Source: Clostridiales bacterium (GTDB lineage Bacteria; Bacillota; Clostridia; Oscillospirales; Oscillospiraceae). Taken from it: a stretch of DNA of 41,133 bases. The notes under the pieces are model-generated. The model worked only from the letters and a program-made list of their open reading frames with translations. It was not told the origin of the DNA and did not search any database. A program made the translations under genes and the position numbers. The stretch lies in NCBI GenBank assembly GCA_022781505.1, contig JALETK010000034.1, forward strand, positions 1 to 41,133. The letters are read 5' to 3'. Positions 14,165 through 22,937 of this stretch are shown in pieces; the first letter of the stretch is position 1; every line of letters begins with the position of its first letter.

Positions 14165-16759
14165 ATGAACTTTAATCAATATACCCAGAAGTCCCTGGAG
14201 GCGGTGCAGAGTGCGCAGACCTTAGCCAGGGAGAACAATCACCAGCAGATGGAGCAGGTGCATCTCCTGCTGGCGCTGCTGCGCCAGGAGAACGGTCTGG
14301 CGCCCCAGCTTCTCAAGAAAATGGGGATTACAGTGGAGAGCCTGGAGGCCGCTGCCACGGCGGAGATGAACAAGCTCCCCCGGGTCTCCGGCAGCCGGGA
14401 GGCGGACAAGTTCTACATCACCCAGGGGGTGGACAATGTTTTCAACCAGGCGGAGAGCCTGGCCAAGAGCATGAGAGACGAGTATGTGTCCGTGGAGCAC
14501 CTCCTCCTGGCCCTGGTGGAGGAGGCCGAGGAGCCGGTCAAGAGCCTGTTCCAGACCTACAACATCCGGAAGGAGGATTGCCTCCAGGCCCTCCAGTCGG
14601 TGCGGGGGAACCAGCGGGTCACCTCCGACAATCCGGAGGAGACCTATGAGGCCCTGGAGAAGTACGGCACGGACCTGGTGCGCCGGGCCAGGGAGCAGAA
14701 AATGGACCCGGTCATTGGCCGTGACGAGGAAATCCGGAATGTCATCCGGATTTTAAGCCGGAAGACCAAGAACAATCCCGTCCTCATCGGTGAGCCCGGC
14801 GTGGGCAAGACCGCCATTGCCGAGGGCCTGGCCCAGCGGATTGTCCGGGGGGATGTGCCCAAGAATCTCCAGGACAAGACCATCTTCTCCCTGGACATGG
14901 GCGCCCTCATCGCCGGCGCCAAATACCGGGGGGAGTTTGAGGAACGGCTCAAGGCGGTTCTGTCCGAGGTCAAGAAGTCCGAGGGGAAAATCATCCTCTT
15001 CATTGACGAGCTCCACACCATTGTGGGCGCGGGCAAGACCGAGGGCTCCATGGACGCGGGGAACCTCTTAAAGCCCATGCTGGCCCGGGGCGAGCTCCAC
15101 TGCATCGGCGCCACCACCCTGGACGAGTACCGCCAGTATATCGAGAAGGACCCCGCCCTGGAGCGCCGGTTCCAGCCGGTGACGGTGAACGAGCCCACGG
15201 TGGAGGATACCATCGCCATCCTCCGGGGCCTGAAGGAGCGGTATGAGGTCTATCACGGGGTGAAGATCACCGATGCGGCCATCATTGCCGCCGCCACACT
15301 GTCCAACCGGTATATCACCGACCGGTTCCTGCCGGACAAGGCTATTGACCTGGTGGACGAGGGCTGCGCCCTGGTGCGCACGGAGATGGACTCCATGCCC
15401 ACGGAGCTGGACCAGGTCTCCCGGAAGATCATCCAGATGGAGATTGAGGAGGCCGCCCTTAAAAAGGAGGAGGACCCCCGCTCCAAGGCCCGTCTGGCCG
15501 AGCTTCAAAAGGAGCTGGCCGAGGAGCGGGAGCAGTTCAACTCCAAGAAGGCCCAGTGGGAGAACGAGAAGAACGCCATTGGCCGGGTTCAGCAGCTCCG
15601 GGAGAAAATCGAGGAGCTGAACCGGCAGATTGAGGCCGCCGAGCAGAGCTATGACCTGGAGAAGGCCGCCGAGCTGAAGTACGGCCGCCTGCCCGAGGCC
15701 AAGCGCCAGTTGGAGGCGGAGGAGCAGATTGCCCAGAACGCCAAGGAGTCCAGTATGCTCCGGGACAAGGTCACGGAGGAGGAGATCGCCAAGATTGTGG
15801 AGCGGTGGACGGGCATTCCCGTGGCCAAGCTGGTTCAGGGGGAGCGGGAGAAGCTCCTGCACCTGGACGAGACCCTCCACCGCCGGGTGGTGGGCCAGGA
15901 CGAGGCTGTCCAGGCGGTGGCGGAGGCCATCCAGCGCAGCCGGGCCGGTATCCAGGACCCCAACCGGCCCATTGGCTCCTTCCTGTTCCTGGGCCCCACG
16001 GGCGTGGGCAAGACGGAGCTGGCAAAGAGTTTGGCAGAGGCTTTGTTTGACGACGAAAACAATCTGGTCCGAATCGACATGTCCGAGTATATGGAGAAAT
16101 TCGCCGTGTCCCGCCTCATCGGAGCGCCTCCCGGATATGTGGGCTATGAGGAGGGAGGCCAGCTCACTGAGGCCGTCCGGAGAAAGCCCTACTCCGTGGT
16201 GCTCTTCGACGAGGTGGAAAAGGCCCATCCCGACGTGTTCAACGTCCTCCTCCAGGTGCTGGACGACGGACGGATTACGGATTCCCAGGGCCGCACTGTG
16301 GACTTCAAGAATACCATCATCATTCTGACCTCCAACCTGGGCTCTCAGTACCTCCTGGAGGGCATCCGCCCCGACGGCACCATCTCCCAGGAGGCCAGAG
16401 GCCAGGTCATGGAGCTGCTGCACCGGTCCTTCCGCCCGGAGTTTTTGAACCGGCTGGATGAAATCGTGTTCTACAAGCCTCTGACCAAGGAGGATGTGAC
16501 CTCCATCATCGACCTTCAGATTGAAAAGCTGAACCGCCGCCTTGCGGAGCAGGAGATCACCTGCCGCCTGACCGGGGAGGCCAAGCGCTTCATCATCGAA
16601 GCCGCCTACGACCCCCAGTACGGCGCAAGACCCCTCCGCCGGTACGTCCAGCACACGGTGGAAACCCTCCTGGCCAAACGCCTCCTGGCAGGGGACATCC
16701 TCCCCGGCCAGACCGTCACCGTAGACGCCCGGGAGGATGAGCTGGTCATCCAAAATTAA
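14165..16759 (+). CDS. clpB: ATP-dependent disaggregase ClpB
   Basis: 864 residues, the full family length. In order: Clp_N double repeat (about 1-145); AAA+ domain 1 with Walker A GEPGVGKT at 209-216 and FIDELHT; coiled-coil middle domain rich in E, K and Q (about 410-530), which separates ClpB from ClpC; AAA+ domain 2 with Walker A GPTGVGKT at 610-617, the pore loop GYVGYEEGG and [10 protein letters not shown]; and a C-terminal D2-small domain. It rescues aggregated proteins with DnaK. The ATG at 14165 follows GGAAGGAG; an upstream in-frame TTG would begin inside the CIRCE hairpin. Transcribed alone. Confidence 0.97.
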   Translation: MNFNQYTQKSLEAVQSAQTLARENNHQQMEQVHLLLALLRQENGLAPQLLKKMGITVESLEAAATAEMNKLPRVSGSREADKFYITQGVDNVFNQAESLAKSMRDEYVSVEHLLLALVEEAEEPVKSLFQTYNIRKEDCLQALQSVRGNQRVTSDNPEETYEALEKYGTDLVRRAREQKMDPVIGRDEEIRNVIRILSRKTKNNPVLIGEPGVGKTAIAEGLAQRIVRGDVPKNLQDKTIFSLDMGALIAGAKYRGEFEERLKAVLSEVKKSEGKIILFIDELHTIVGAGKTEGSMDAGNLLKPMLARGELHCIGATTLDEYRQYIEKDPALERRFQPVTVNEPTVEDTIAILRGLKERYEVYHGVKITDAAIIAAATLSNRYITDRFLPDKAIDLVDEGCALVRTEMDSMPTELDQVSRKIIQMEIEEAALKKEEDPRSKARLAELQKELAEEREQFNSKKAQWENEKNAIGRVQQLREKIEELNRQIEAAEQSYDLEKAAELKYGRLPEAKRQLEAEEQIAQNAKESSMLRDKVTEEEIAKIVERWTGIPVAKLVQGEREKLLHLDETLHRRVVGQDEAVQAVAEAIQRSRAGIQDPNRPIGSFLFLGPTGVGKTELAKSLAEALFDDENNLVRIDMSEYMEKFAVSRLIGAPPGYVGYEEGGQLTEAVRRKPYSVVLFDEVEKAHPDVFNVLLQVLDDGRITDSQGRTVDFKNTIIILTSNLGSQYLLEGIRPDGTISQEARGQVMELLHRSFRPEFLNRLDEIVFYKPLTKEDVTSIIDLQIEKLNRRLAEQEITCRLTGEAKRFIIEAAYDPQYGARPLRRYVQHTVETLLAKRLLAGDILPGQTVTVDAREDELVIQN

Positions 16760-16889
16760 AAAGGTAAAAATGCAGCTTCTAATCGTCCGGCATAAAGAAT
16801 CCTCCTGTGCGTCAAAATTGCGTCAAAGTTCCTCCTGATTATAATATTGCGAAAAAATTTTGCCAATACTTCTTCTGGGAGATGGCAAA

Positions 16890-17069
16890 ATGAAGGATAA
16901 TCTGTGCCGCTTTACGCTGCGTATTGACAGGGAGCTGCTGGACAAATTCGGATATGTTGCAGAATATGAGGGCCGCACCAAAAACCGGGAGCTGGAGCAG
17001 CTGATGAAGCGGCGGGTGGCGGAATTTGAGCGGGAATTCGGGCCCATTGAGCTGGAGACAACCAAATAA
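16890..17069 (+). CDS. Arc-like ribbon-helix-helix DNA-binding protein
   Basis: 59 residues: RFTLRIDRELLDKFGYVAEYEGRTKNRELEQLMKRRVAEFE. The beta strand (RFTLRID), helix A (RELLDKFGYVAEYEG) and helix B (TKNRELEQLMKRRVAEFE) are the Arc/MetJ fold. The ATG at 16890 is used because GGGAGA lies 7 nt upstream. Arc-type proteins bind palindromic operators as paired dimers. A 42-bp perfect palindrome lies 38 bp downstream, in front of the fic gene, so it may regulate that gene. This link is inference. The 130 bp between clpB and this gene hold no clear signal. Confidence 0.8.
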   Translation: MKDNLCRFTLRIDRELLDKFGYVAEYEGRTKNRELEQLMKRRVAEFEREFGPIELETTK

Positions 17070-17106
17070 GAAGCGGGAATCCGGCCAAGATGGGGCTGCC
17101 ATAAAA

Positions 17107-17148
17107 TCATCGCCCATCCATCAATCATGATTGATGGATGGGCGATGA
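17107..17148. promoter_or_regulatory. 42-bp perfect palindrome overlapping the fic promoter
   Basis: Every base of 17107-17127 pairs with 17128-17148 with no loop. The element covers the whole -35 box (17131-17136) and part of the spacer of the fic promoter. No T tract follows, so it is a poor terminator and a good operator candidate for a dimeric regulator, such as the neighbouring ribbon-helix-helix protein. Confidence 0.75.
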
Positions 17149-17159
17149 AGTGCTATAAT
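17131..17159 (+). promoter_or_regulatory. Promoter of the fic gene
   Basis: TTGATG (17131-17136), a 17-bp spacer and a perfect TATAAT (17154-17159). The -35 box lies inside the 42-bp palindrome. Confidence 0.75.
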
Positions 17160-17178
17160 GGGGACGAGGTGATAAGTC

Positions 17179-18156
17179 GTGGGGAATAAGAAGCCGCCCT
17201 TTGAGGTTACAAGCGCCATTTTGAAAGAAATTGCAGAGACTGCGGAGCTGGTTGGTCAAGTGAACGCAACACAGGGATTGTCGCTAAACCCCACGCTGCG
17301 CCGTACCAATCGAATCCGTACCATATATTCCTCTCTGGCCATTGAGCAGAACACATTGAGCCTGGAACAGGTGACAGCGGTTTTGGATGGCAAGCGGGTG
17401 CTTGCTCCGCCCAAGGATATTGCAGAGGTTAAAAATGCTTACCAAATCTATGAAATGATGGATTCCCTGAACCCTTATTCCGTAGATGATCTGCTGGATG
17501 CCCACGGAGTGATGACCAGAGGGCTGGTGGAGGAATCCGGGTGCTTCCGCACCGGCCCGGTGGGTGTGGTGGACAAGCAGGGGAATATCCTCCACTTTGG
17601 AACGCTGCCGGATTATGTGCCGGGATTGGTGATGGAGCTGCTGGATTGGGTTCGGGAGAGCGATATCCACATGCTGATCAAGAGCTGTGTGTTCCATTAT
17701 GAACTGGAGCTGATTCATCCCTTTGCCGATGGCAACGGGCGAATCGGACGGCTGTGGCACACGCTGCTGCTGACCAAGTGGAAGCCTCTGTTTGCGTGGC
17801 TTCCGGTAGAGTCCATGATTCATGACCGGCAGGAGGAATATTATCATGCGATCAATCGCTCGAATGTTGAGGGCGAATCTACGGCGTTCATTGAATTCAT
17901 GCTGTCCGCCATCCGGGAAGCGCTGACGGAAGCAGCGCAGACAAGGGGTGCAACCGACAATGTGTCCACAGATGAGCTGCGCTGGGATAGAATCCAGCAA
18001 TTCCTGAAGCAGAACGGTACGATTACAAATGCGGATGTCCGCCAGATGCTCCGGGTATCTGCCACCACGGCAGGCCGGATTCTTGCCAAACTGGCAGGGG
18101 AGGGGAAGATCCGGAAGATACGCGTGGGCAGCTCCTGGGGTTATACGACAGGATAG
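17179..18156 (+). CDS. Fic family protein with N-terminal inhibitory helix
   Basis: 325 residues. The inhibitory-helix motif SSLAIEQNTLS has its glutamate at 56. The complete catalytic motif HPFADGNGRIGR is at 180-191, with His180 the expected catalytic base. A C-terminal winged-helix-like region follows (RIQQFLKQNGTITNADVRQMLRVSATTAGRILAKLAGEGKIRK, about 270-315). Fic enzymes usually transfer AMP from ATP to a target hydroxyl; the target here is unknown. The start is GTG with GAGGTGAT upstream. The DNA-binding tail and palindromic promoter suggest self-regulation or a toxin-like switch. Confidence 0.93.
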   Translation: MGNKKPPFEVTSAILKEIAETAELVGQVNATQGLSLNPTLRRTNRIRTIYSSLAIEQNTLSLEQVTAVLDGKRVLAPPKDIAEVKNAYQIYEMMDSLNPYSVDDLLDAHGVMTRGLVEESGCFRTGPVGVVDKQGNILHFGTLPDYVPGLVMELLDWVRESDIHMLIKSCVFHYELELIHPFADGNGRIGRLWHTLLLTKWKPLFAWLPVESMIHDRQEEYYHAINRSNVEGESTAFIEFMLSAIREALTEAAQTRGATDNVSTDELRWDRIQQFLKQNGTITNADVRQMLRVSATTAGRILAKLAGEGKIRKIRVGSSWGYTTG

Positions 18157-18167
18157 CCATGGGTATC

Positions 18168-18230
18168 AGCAAAGCCCACCGGCGCGGCAGCGCCGGTGGG
18201 CTTTGCTGGCGCCGCTCAGGGAGCGGCGCC
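18168..18230. terminator. Two stacked hairpins between convergent fic and mtnN
   Basis: A 17-bp perfect stem (18168-18184 with 18191-18207) is followed directly by a 10-bp perfect stem (18208-18217 with 18221-18230). Neither is followed by a good T tract on either strand. They sit exactly between the two convergent stops, so a bidirectional transcription barrier is likely. Confidence 0.6.
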
Positions 18231-18233
18231 GGT

Positions 18234-18941
18234 TCAGGACGCTGCTTCGGCCAGGGCACGGGCCAGGGCCTGGGTGAGGCCGGCGCAGTGCTTTGCCGCC
18301 TGGGCTTCGAAAGTGGGGTAGTCCATGGTGGCCGAGTCGTCGGCTTTGTCGGAGATGGCCCGGAGCACCACCACGGGAAGCTTGTTCCGGTAGGCGGCGT
18401 GGGCGATGGCCGCCCCCTCCATCTCCGTGCACAGGCCGCCGCAGGTGGCGATGATTTGCTCCTTTACCGCCGTCTCGCAGACGAACTGATCTCCGGAGAC
18501 CACCCGGCCCCGGCGGCAGGAGATGCCCAGGGCGCGGCAGGCGTCCTCCGCCAGGGCGATGAGCGACAGGTCTGCCGGGAAGGCCAGCACGTCCATCCCG
18601 GGCACCTGCCCCACGGGGTAGCCGAAGGGCCCAACGTGAAAATCATGATACATGACGTCGGTGGAGATGACAATGTCTCCAATGTCCAGACTGGCGTCCA
18701 GGGAACCGGCAATGCCTGTGTTCACCACATGGGTTACCTCAAACAGGTCCGCCAGAATCTGAACGCAAAGGGCCGCGTTCACCTTCCCGACCCCGCACTG
18801 GACGATCACCACAGGAAGCCCCTCCAGTTCCCCAGACCAGAATTCACACCCGGCCCGTTTGGTCACCTGGGGATGGGCCAGTTTTTCCTTCAAAAGGGCC
18901 ACTTCCACATCCATGGCCCCGATAATTCCAAGTTTTGTCAT
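18234..18941 (-). CDS. mtnN: 5'-methylthioadenosine/S-adenosylhomocysteine nucleosidase
   Basis: 235 residues of the PNP/UDP phosphorylase fold. It begins LGIIGAMDVEVALLKEKL with the conserved Glu near 14, then VVIVQCGVGKVNAAL, GIAGSLD and the purine/ribose site EMEGAAIAHAAY, and ends in the catalytic Asp segment RAISDKADDSA. It cleaves S-adenosylhomocysteine to S-ribosylhomocysteine and adenine, the substrate step for LuxS encoded 0.5 kb upstream on the same strand. AAAGGTGA precedes the ATG. Confidence 0.97.
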   Translation of the reverse strand: MTKLGIIGAMDVEVALLKEKLAHPQVTKRAGCEFWSGELEGLPVVIVQCGVGKVNAALCVQILADLFEVTHVVNTGIAGSLDASLDIGDIVISTDVMYHDFHVGPFGYPVGQVPGMDVLAFPADLSLIALAEDACRALGISCRRGRVVSGDQFVCETAVKEQIIATCGGLCTEMEGAAIAHAAYRNKLPVVVLRAISDKADDSATMDYPTFEAQAAKHCAGLTQALARALAEAAS

Positions 18942-19048
18942 AATGTCACCTTTCTTGTCTCTGTATTACCTGTTTCTGTATTGCAGAGAATGGTCTTGAC
19001 CCCGCCGGGCGCCCACCGGAACCCGGGCACCCCTGATCTTGCCTGTAG

Positions 19049-19287
19049 TACATTGTAACTTTTAAAATATAACTTTGGTGCATGGTAGGGGAGGGTCATG
19101 ACCCTCCCGGAATAAAACGGGCCCACCCGGGCCTGTTTTGTTCCAGAGTCAAAGGATTTTACGGATTCGCCCGGGTGCGCCGGGAAAGGAAGTCCCGTAC
19201 TGCGGGAGAGTCATGACCCTCCCCTACGGTTCGTAGAATCACGGCCCTTATAGCGACCTGTAGTTGATTTTTAGAAGTTACAACGCA
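19049..19287. repeat. Split copy of the MITE-like element between luxS and mtnN
   Basis: The left end TACATTGTAAC...GGGAGGGTCATGACCCTCCC (19049-19109) and right end GAGTCATGACCCTCCCC...GTTACAACGCA (19205-19287) match the two halves of the 13806-13915 element, reversed. About 95 bp of unrelated sequence lies between the halves, including a GC hairpin (about 19108-19143) whose minus-strand reading ends in TTTTATT, a possible luxS terminator. It fills most of the 534-bp gap between mtnN and luxS. At 19338-19352, GTGACATTGGGCAAG recurs from 32761. Confidence 0.65.
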
Positions 19288-19475
19288 GTAGGGGCTAAAG
19301 CCCCTGCGAATGATCAGAAAGCTTTTCGCTTTCGTTTGTGACATTGGGCAAGACAGCCGCCCTACATTGCACCTTTCAGTTCACGCTCCAGTGTGTCAGA
19401 GGAACGCTTCCCGCAAAGTATGACAATCTGCAACCCGAATCAACACCCCTGGTCAAGACTGTTTCCTGCTGTGGG

Positions 19476-19955
19476 TTACTCCGGATACTGCATATGCGCC
19501 TCGTCCAAAGAGAGCAGGGTGCTCTCCAGGTACCGCCCCGCCAGGAGCTTTGCCATGGGGAGGTTCATGTCCAGGCAGTTGCCGCAGTCCCGGGGGGCGG
19601 CTCCGGGGACCTGGCCCTCATAGTCCCGGATGAAGGTGTACATCCGGGTTACCAGCTCCGCCACATCCCGGGACTCCAGATCCCCCGCCAGGAGCAGGTA
19701 AAACCCGGTGCGGCAGCCCATGGGCCCAAAGTACACCGTGCGGTCCTTCCACTGGGGGTCGTTCCGCAGGAAGGTGGCCCCCAGGTGCTCGATGGTGTGC
19801 ACCTCGGCGGTGTTCATCACCGGCTCCCGGTTGGGGGCGGTCATGCGCAGGTCAAAGGTGGTGACGGTCTCCGCGCCGAGCCGGTCCTTCCGGGAGACGT
19901 AGATTCCCGGCTCCAGAACCAGGTGATTTACGGTAAAGCTTGCGATTTTTTCCAT
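19476..19955 (-). CDS. luxS: S-ribosylhomocysteine lyase LuxS
   Basis: 159 residues. The metal-binding HTIEH is at 53-57, the catalytic cysteine is in GPMGCRTGFYLL (Cys81), and the third metal ligand is probably Cys124 in RDCGNCLDMNL. It converts S-ribosylhomocysteine to homocysteine and DPD, the autoinducer-2 precursor. The ATG at 19955 is used; an in-frame TTG two codons upstream leaves no room for GGAGGA. The gene starts 2 bp after the HAD gene stop, so they share a transcript. Confidence 0.97.
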   Translation of the reverse strand: MEKIASFTVNHLVLEPGIYVSRKDRLGAETVTTFDLRMTAPNREPVMNTAEVHTIEHLGATFLRNDPQWKDRTVYFGPMGCRTGFYLLLAGDLESRDVAELVTRMYTFIRDYEGQVPGAAPRDCGNCLDMNLPMAKLLAGRYLESTLLSLDEAHMQYPE

Positions 19956-19957
19956 AC

Positions 19958-20599
19958 TCAATCCTCCAAAATGTGGAGCAAATCCTCCACGGTGTCTGCC
20001 AGAGCCAGGGCTCCGGCCTCCTGCAGCTCCTGACGGCTGCCGTACCCGTACACCACACCCACGCAGGGCAGGCCGTTTTCCCGGGCCCCCTCCACGTCCA
20101 GGTGCCGGTCTCCTACCATGACGGCGCGCTCCCGCCCGCCCATGCCAATGGCATAGCGCAGCACCTGAATCTTGGTGGAGCGGCTGTCGTCCAGGGTGCT
20201 TCCGGCAATGCGTTCAAAGTACCCGGCCAGGCCGAAGTGCTCCAGAATTTCCACGGACAGCCCCTCCGGCTTGGAGGTGGCCACATACAGGCGTTTTCCC
20301 TTGGCCCGGAGGGCCTCCAGCAGACGGTCTATGCCGGGGTAGGGGGTGTTTTCAAACTTTCCCCTGTCATTGTAATAGACCCGGTACAGCTCCACCGCCC
20401 TGCGGGCATCTTCCGGGCTCATTCCCTCATATGCTTGAAAGGAGTAAGACAGGGGCGGCCCGATGAACCGGCGCATGGAGGCCCGGCTGGGCACCGGCCG
20501 GCCCATGGCTCCAAGGGCATAGGCCACGGCGTTCATAATGCCCGGGCCGGAGTCCGTCAGGGTTCCGTCCAGGTCAAAGTAAATGGTTTCGTAGCACAT
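19958..20599 (-). CDS. HAD-superfamily phosphatase (Gph/PpaX-like)
   Basis: 213 residues. HAD motif I is DLDGTLTDSG (nucleophile Asp9, acid Asp11), motif II VATSK, motif III/IV VMVGDRHLDVEGA. A helical C1 cap between residues about 15 and 90 places it with phosphoglycolate phosphatase-like enzymes. The substrate is unproven. AAAGGAG defines the ATG at 20599; a longer upstream frame lacks a ribosome site. It is co-transcribed with luxS. Confidence 0.88.
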   Translation of the reverse strand: MCYETIYFDLDGTLTDSGPGIMNAVAYALGAMGRPVPSRASMRRFIGPPLSYSFQAYEGMSPEDARRAVELYRVYYNDRGKFENTPYPGIDRLLEALRAKGKRLYVATSKPEGLSVEILEHFGLAGYFERIAGSTLDDSRSTKIQVLRYAIGMGGRERAVMVGDRHLDVEGARENGLPCVGVVYGYGSRQELQEAGALALADTVEDLLHILED

Positions 20600-20633
20600 G
20601 GGGCGTCTCCTTTGCGGATTTGTCTTGGCCTCC

Positions 20634-20662
20634 ATCATACCCCATCCGGCGCCATTTTTCAA
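20634..20662 (-). promoter_or_regulatory. Promoter of HAD phosphatase-luxS
   Basis: Minus-strand TTGAAA (20657-20662), a 17-bp spacer and TATGAT (20634-20639), 35 bp before the start codon. Confidence 0.65.
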
Positions 20663-20819
20663 GTGGCGGCTTTTTATTGCAATGGAAGCAAATTGGAAAC
20701 ACATTGCTGTAAAACGGAGCAGACGGTGATATGTCCGCGAAGGGGAGATAGGCTTTTGTGAAATTATCCAAAAAAACACCTTTCAATTTGTAAATTCTTC
20801 CAATTCGTATGTTTCCCAA

Positions 20820-20847
20820 TTGACTTTCCGGGAAATTGCTTTATGAT
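20820..20847 (+). promoter_or_regulatory. Promoter of the ptb-buk-vor-BCAT operon
   Basis: TTGACT (20820-20825), a 16-bp spacer and TATGAT (20842-20847), leaving a leader of about 78 nt. The 332-bp gap between the divergent HAD gene and ptb is AT-rich and holds only the two promoters as far as can be seen. Confidence 0.6.
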
Positions 20848-20931
20848 AAATTCAGTGGAAAAATTGCCAATTGAATCCGGGATACACGTCCGTCTTTTCG
20901 TCAGAACAGACAATGAAAAAGGAGACAATAT

Positions 20932-21846
20932 ATGATTCAAACATTGGAAGCCCTGCGGGACGCCGTGAAGGGTCAGGGAAGCAAAACCCTTGCCGTGGCT
21001 GCGGCGGGGGATGCGGAAGTATTGCTGGCTGTGGACATGGCCCGGAGATTGGGCATCGCCTCCGCCATTCTGGTGGGAGACGAGGAAAAAATTCGCACCA
21101 TTGCCGCTCAGCGGCATATTCCTCTGGAGGCGTACCGCCTGATTCCCGAGGCAGATCCTGTCCAGGCCTGCAGAACCGCAGTGAAGCTGGTGCGGGACGG
21201 GGAGGCCGACGTGGTGATGAAGGGCCTGGTGGACACCTCCGTCATTCTGAAGGCTGTGCTGGACAAGGAGATCGGTCTCCGTAAGGGTCCCGTTTTGTCC
21301 CATGTGGCCCTGTTCCAGGTGGCGGGGTATGACCGGCTGTTTTATGTGACGGACGTTGCCATGAACATTGCTCCCGACCTGGAGACAAAGAAGCACATCA
21401 TCCGCAACGCCGTGGGGGTGGCCCACGCCCTTGGGAATCCGGACCCCATTGTGGCCTGCCTGTGCGCTGTGGAGAAGGTAAACCCCAAGATGCCCGCCAC
21501 CCTGGAGGCCGCCGCTCTGGTGGAGGCCTGCAAGGCGGGAGAGCTGCCCGGCTGCCGGGTGGTGGGGCCCCTGGCCCTGGACAATGCGGTTTCTCCGGAG
21601 GCCGCCCGGCACAAGGGCATTCAGGACCCCCTGGCCGGCCACGCCGATGTGTTGCTGGTCCCCAACATCGAGACCGGCAACGTGTTCTACAAGTCCCTGG
21701 TTTTCCTGGCCCGTGCGAAAAACGCGGGGGTGATTGTGGGCGCCAAAGCCCCGGTGGTCCTCACCTCCCGGGCGGACAGCGACGAGGCAAAGCTCAACTC
21801 CATCGCCCTGGCCCTGATGATTTCCGCATCCAACCTTCCCAGATAA
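20932..21846 (+). CDS. ptb: Phosphate butyryltransferase (acyl-CoA:phosphate acyltransferase)
   Basis: 304 residues, the usual length of Ptb and shorter than two-domain Pta. The PTA/PTB fold is seen in KTLAVAAAGDAEVLLAVDMARRLGIASAILVGDEEKI, DVVMKGLVDTSVILKAVL and NIETGNVFYKSLVFLARAKNAGVIVGAKAPVVLTSRADS near the C-terminus. It exchanges CoA for phosphate on short-chain acyl-CoA. The vor and BCAT genes in the operon suggest branched acyl-CoAs (isobutyryl, isovaleryl, 2-methylbutyryl) as its main substrates. AAAGGAG precedes the ATG. Confidence 0.93.
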   Translation: MIQTLEALRDAVKGQGSKTLAVAAAGDAEVLLAVDMARRLGIASAILVGDEEKIRTIAAQRHIPLEAYRLIPEADPVQACRTAVKLVRDGEADVVMKGLVDTSVILKAVLDKEIGLRKGPVLSHVALFQVAGYDRLFYVTDVAMNIAPDLETKKHIIRNAVGVAHALGNPDPIVACLCAVEKVNPKMPATLEAAALVEACKAGELPGCRVVGPLALDNAVSPEAARHKGIQDPLAGHADVLLVPNIETGNVFYKSLVFLARAKNAGVIVGAKAPVVLTSRADSDEAKLNSIALALMISASNLPR

Positions 21847-21857
21847 GGAGAAACGCT

Positions 21858-22937
21858 ATGGAAGAATATAAAATACTGGCTATGAATTTCGGCTCCACCT
21901 CCACCAAGGTGGCCGTGTACGAGGGAGAGACCCAGCTGATGGTGAAGGTGTTCCACCACAATGCGGAGGATCTGGAAAACGTGAGCACCATGGAGCAGAA
22001 CGCCGCCATCCGCAAGCCCCTGATTCTCTCCTATCTCCAGGAGCAGGGGGTGGACATGCGGGAGTTCGACGCCATTGTGGGCCGGGGCGGCCTTATGAAG
22101 CCCCTTCAGGGCGGCACCTACGCCGTTAACGAGAAGATGCTGGAGGATTTGCGGAACTGCACCTACGGCACCCATGTGTGCAACCTGGGCGGCATTCTGG
22201 CTGCCGAAATCGGCCAGGAGATCGGCAAGCCCGCCTATGTGGTGGACCCGCCTGTGATTGATGAGATGTCCGAGCTGGCGAAGCTCTCCGGTTCCCCGGA
22301 CTTTCCCCGCCGGCCCCTGTTCCATGCCCTGAATCAGCGGGCCATTGCCAAGCGCTATGCGGCGGAGTACGGCCTGCCCTATGACTCCCTGCGGCTGATT
22401 GTCTGCCACATGGGCGGCGGCGTCACCGTGGGCGTTCACATGTACGGCAAGATCGTGGATGTGAACAACGGCCTTGAGGGCGAGGGCGCCTACACCGCCG
22501 AGCGTCCCGGTACCCTGCCCGTTCTGGATGTACTCCGGGCGGCCTTCAGCGGGAAGTACGGCAGCACCTATGAGGAGCTCCGCCATTTCTTCACCTTCCA
22601 GTGTGGCCTTGCCGCCTACACCGGCACCAACAACGGCGTGGAGGTCTCCCGCCGGGTGCGGGAGGGGGACCGGCAGGCGGAGCTGGCCTACCGGGGTATG
22701 GCCTACCAGATCGCCAAGGAGATCGGCGCCGCCGGCGCGGTGCTCCAGGGCGAGGTGGACGCCATTTTGCTCACCGGCGGCTTTGCCAACGACAGTATGC
22801 TCATGGAGTGGATTGAAGAGTATGTAAACTACCTTGCTCCTGTTTTCGTCTATCCCGGCGAGGATGAGATGCTCGCCCTGGCCCAGGGGGCCATCCGGGT
22901 GCTGAAGGGACAGGAGGAGGTGCAGGTGTACGCATGA
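21858..22937 (+). CDS. buk: Butyrate kinase (branched-chain fatty acid kinase type)
   Basis: 359 residues of the acetokinase/ASKHA fold: N-terminal phosphate loop AMNFGSTSTKVAVYEGE (about 9-25), catalytic region IVGRGGLMKPLQGGTYAV, adenosine region CHMGGGVTVGVHMYGKIVDVNNG and LTGGFAND near the C-terminus. It makes ATP from acyl-phosphate and ADP, releasing the free acid. It starts 11 bp after ptb with AAGGAG in front of the ATG; a longer in-frame extension into ptb is a shadow. Its stop overlaps the next gene by 4 bp. Confidence 0.95.
   Translation: MEEYKILAMNFGSTSTKVAVYEGETQLMVKVFHHNAEDLENVSTMEQNAAIRKPLILSYLQEQGVDMREFDAIVGRGGLMKPLQGGTYAVNEKMLEDLRNCTYGTHVCNLGGILAAEIGQEIGKPAYVVDPPVIDEMSELAKLSGSPDFPRRPLFHALNQRAIAKRYAAEYGLPYDSLRLIVCHMGGGVTVGVHMYGKIVDVNNGLEGEGAYTAERPGTLPVLDVLRAAFSGKYGSTYEELRHFFTFQCGLAAYTGTNNGVEVSRRVREGDRQAELAYRGMAYQIAKEIGAAGAVLQGEVDAILLTGGFANDSMLMEWIEEYVNYLAPVFVYPGEDEMLALAQGAIRVLKGQEEVQVYA

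Noticed and set aside
15068-16753. A 561-residue minus-strand frame opposite clpB
   Set aside because: Antisense shadow of the AAA+ domains; no family motif and no ribosome site.
18159-19058. A 299-residue plus-strand frame opposite mtnN
   Set aside because: Antisense of mtnN running into repeat DNA; no motif.
18942-19475. Possible SAM-type riboswitch near mtnN/luxS
   Set aside because: The gap is explained by repeat halves and a GC hairpin; no SAM or SAH riboswitch core was seen.
21462-21857. A 132-residue N-terminal extension of butyrate kinase
   Set aside because: It is an out-of-frame reading of the end of ptb; the ATG at 21858 has its own ribosome site and fits the family length.
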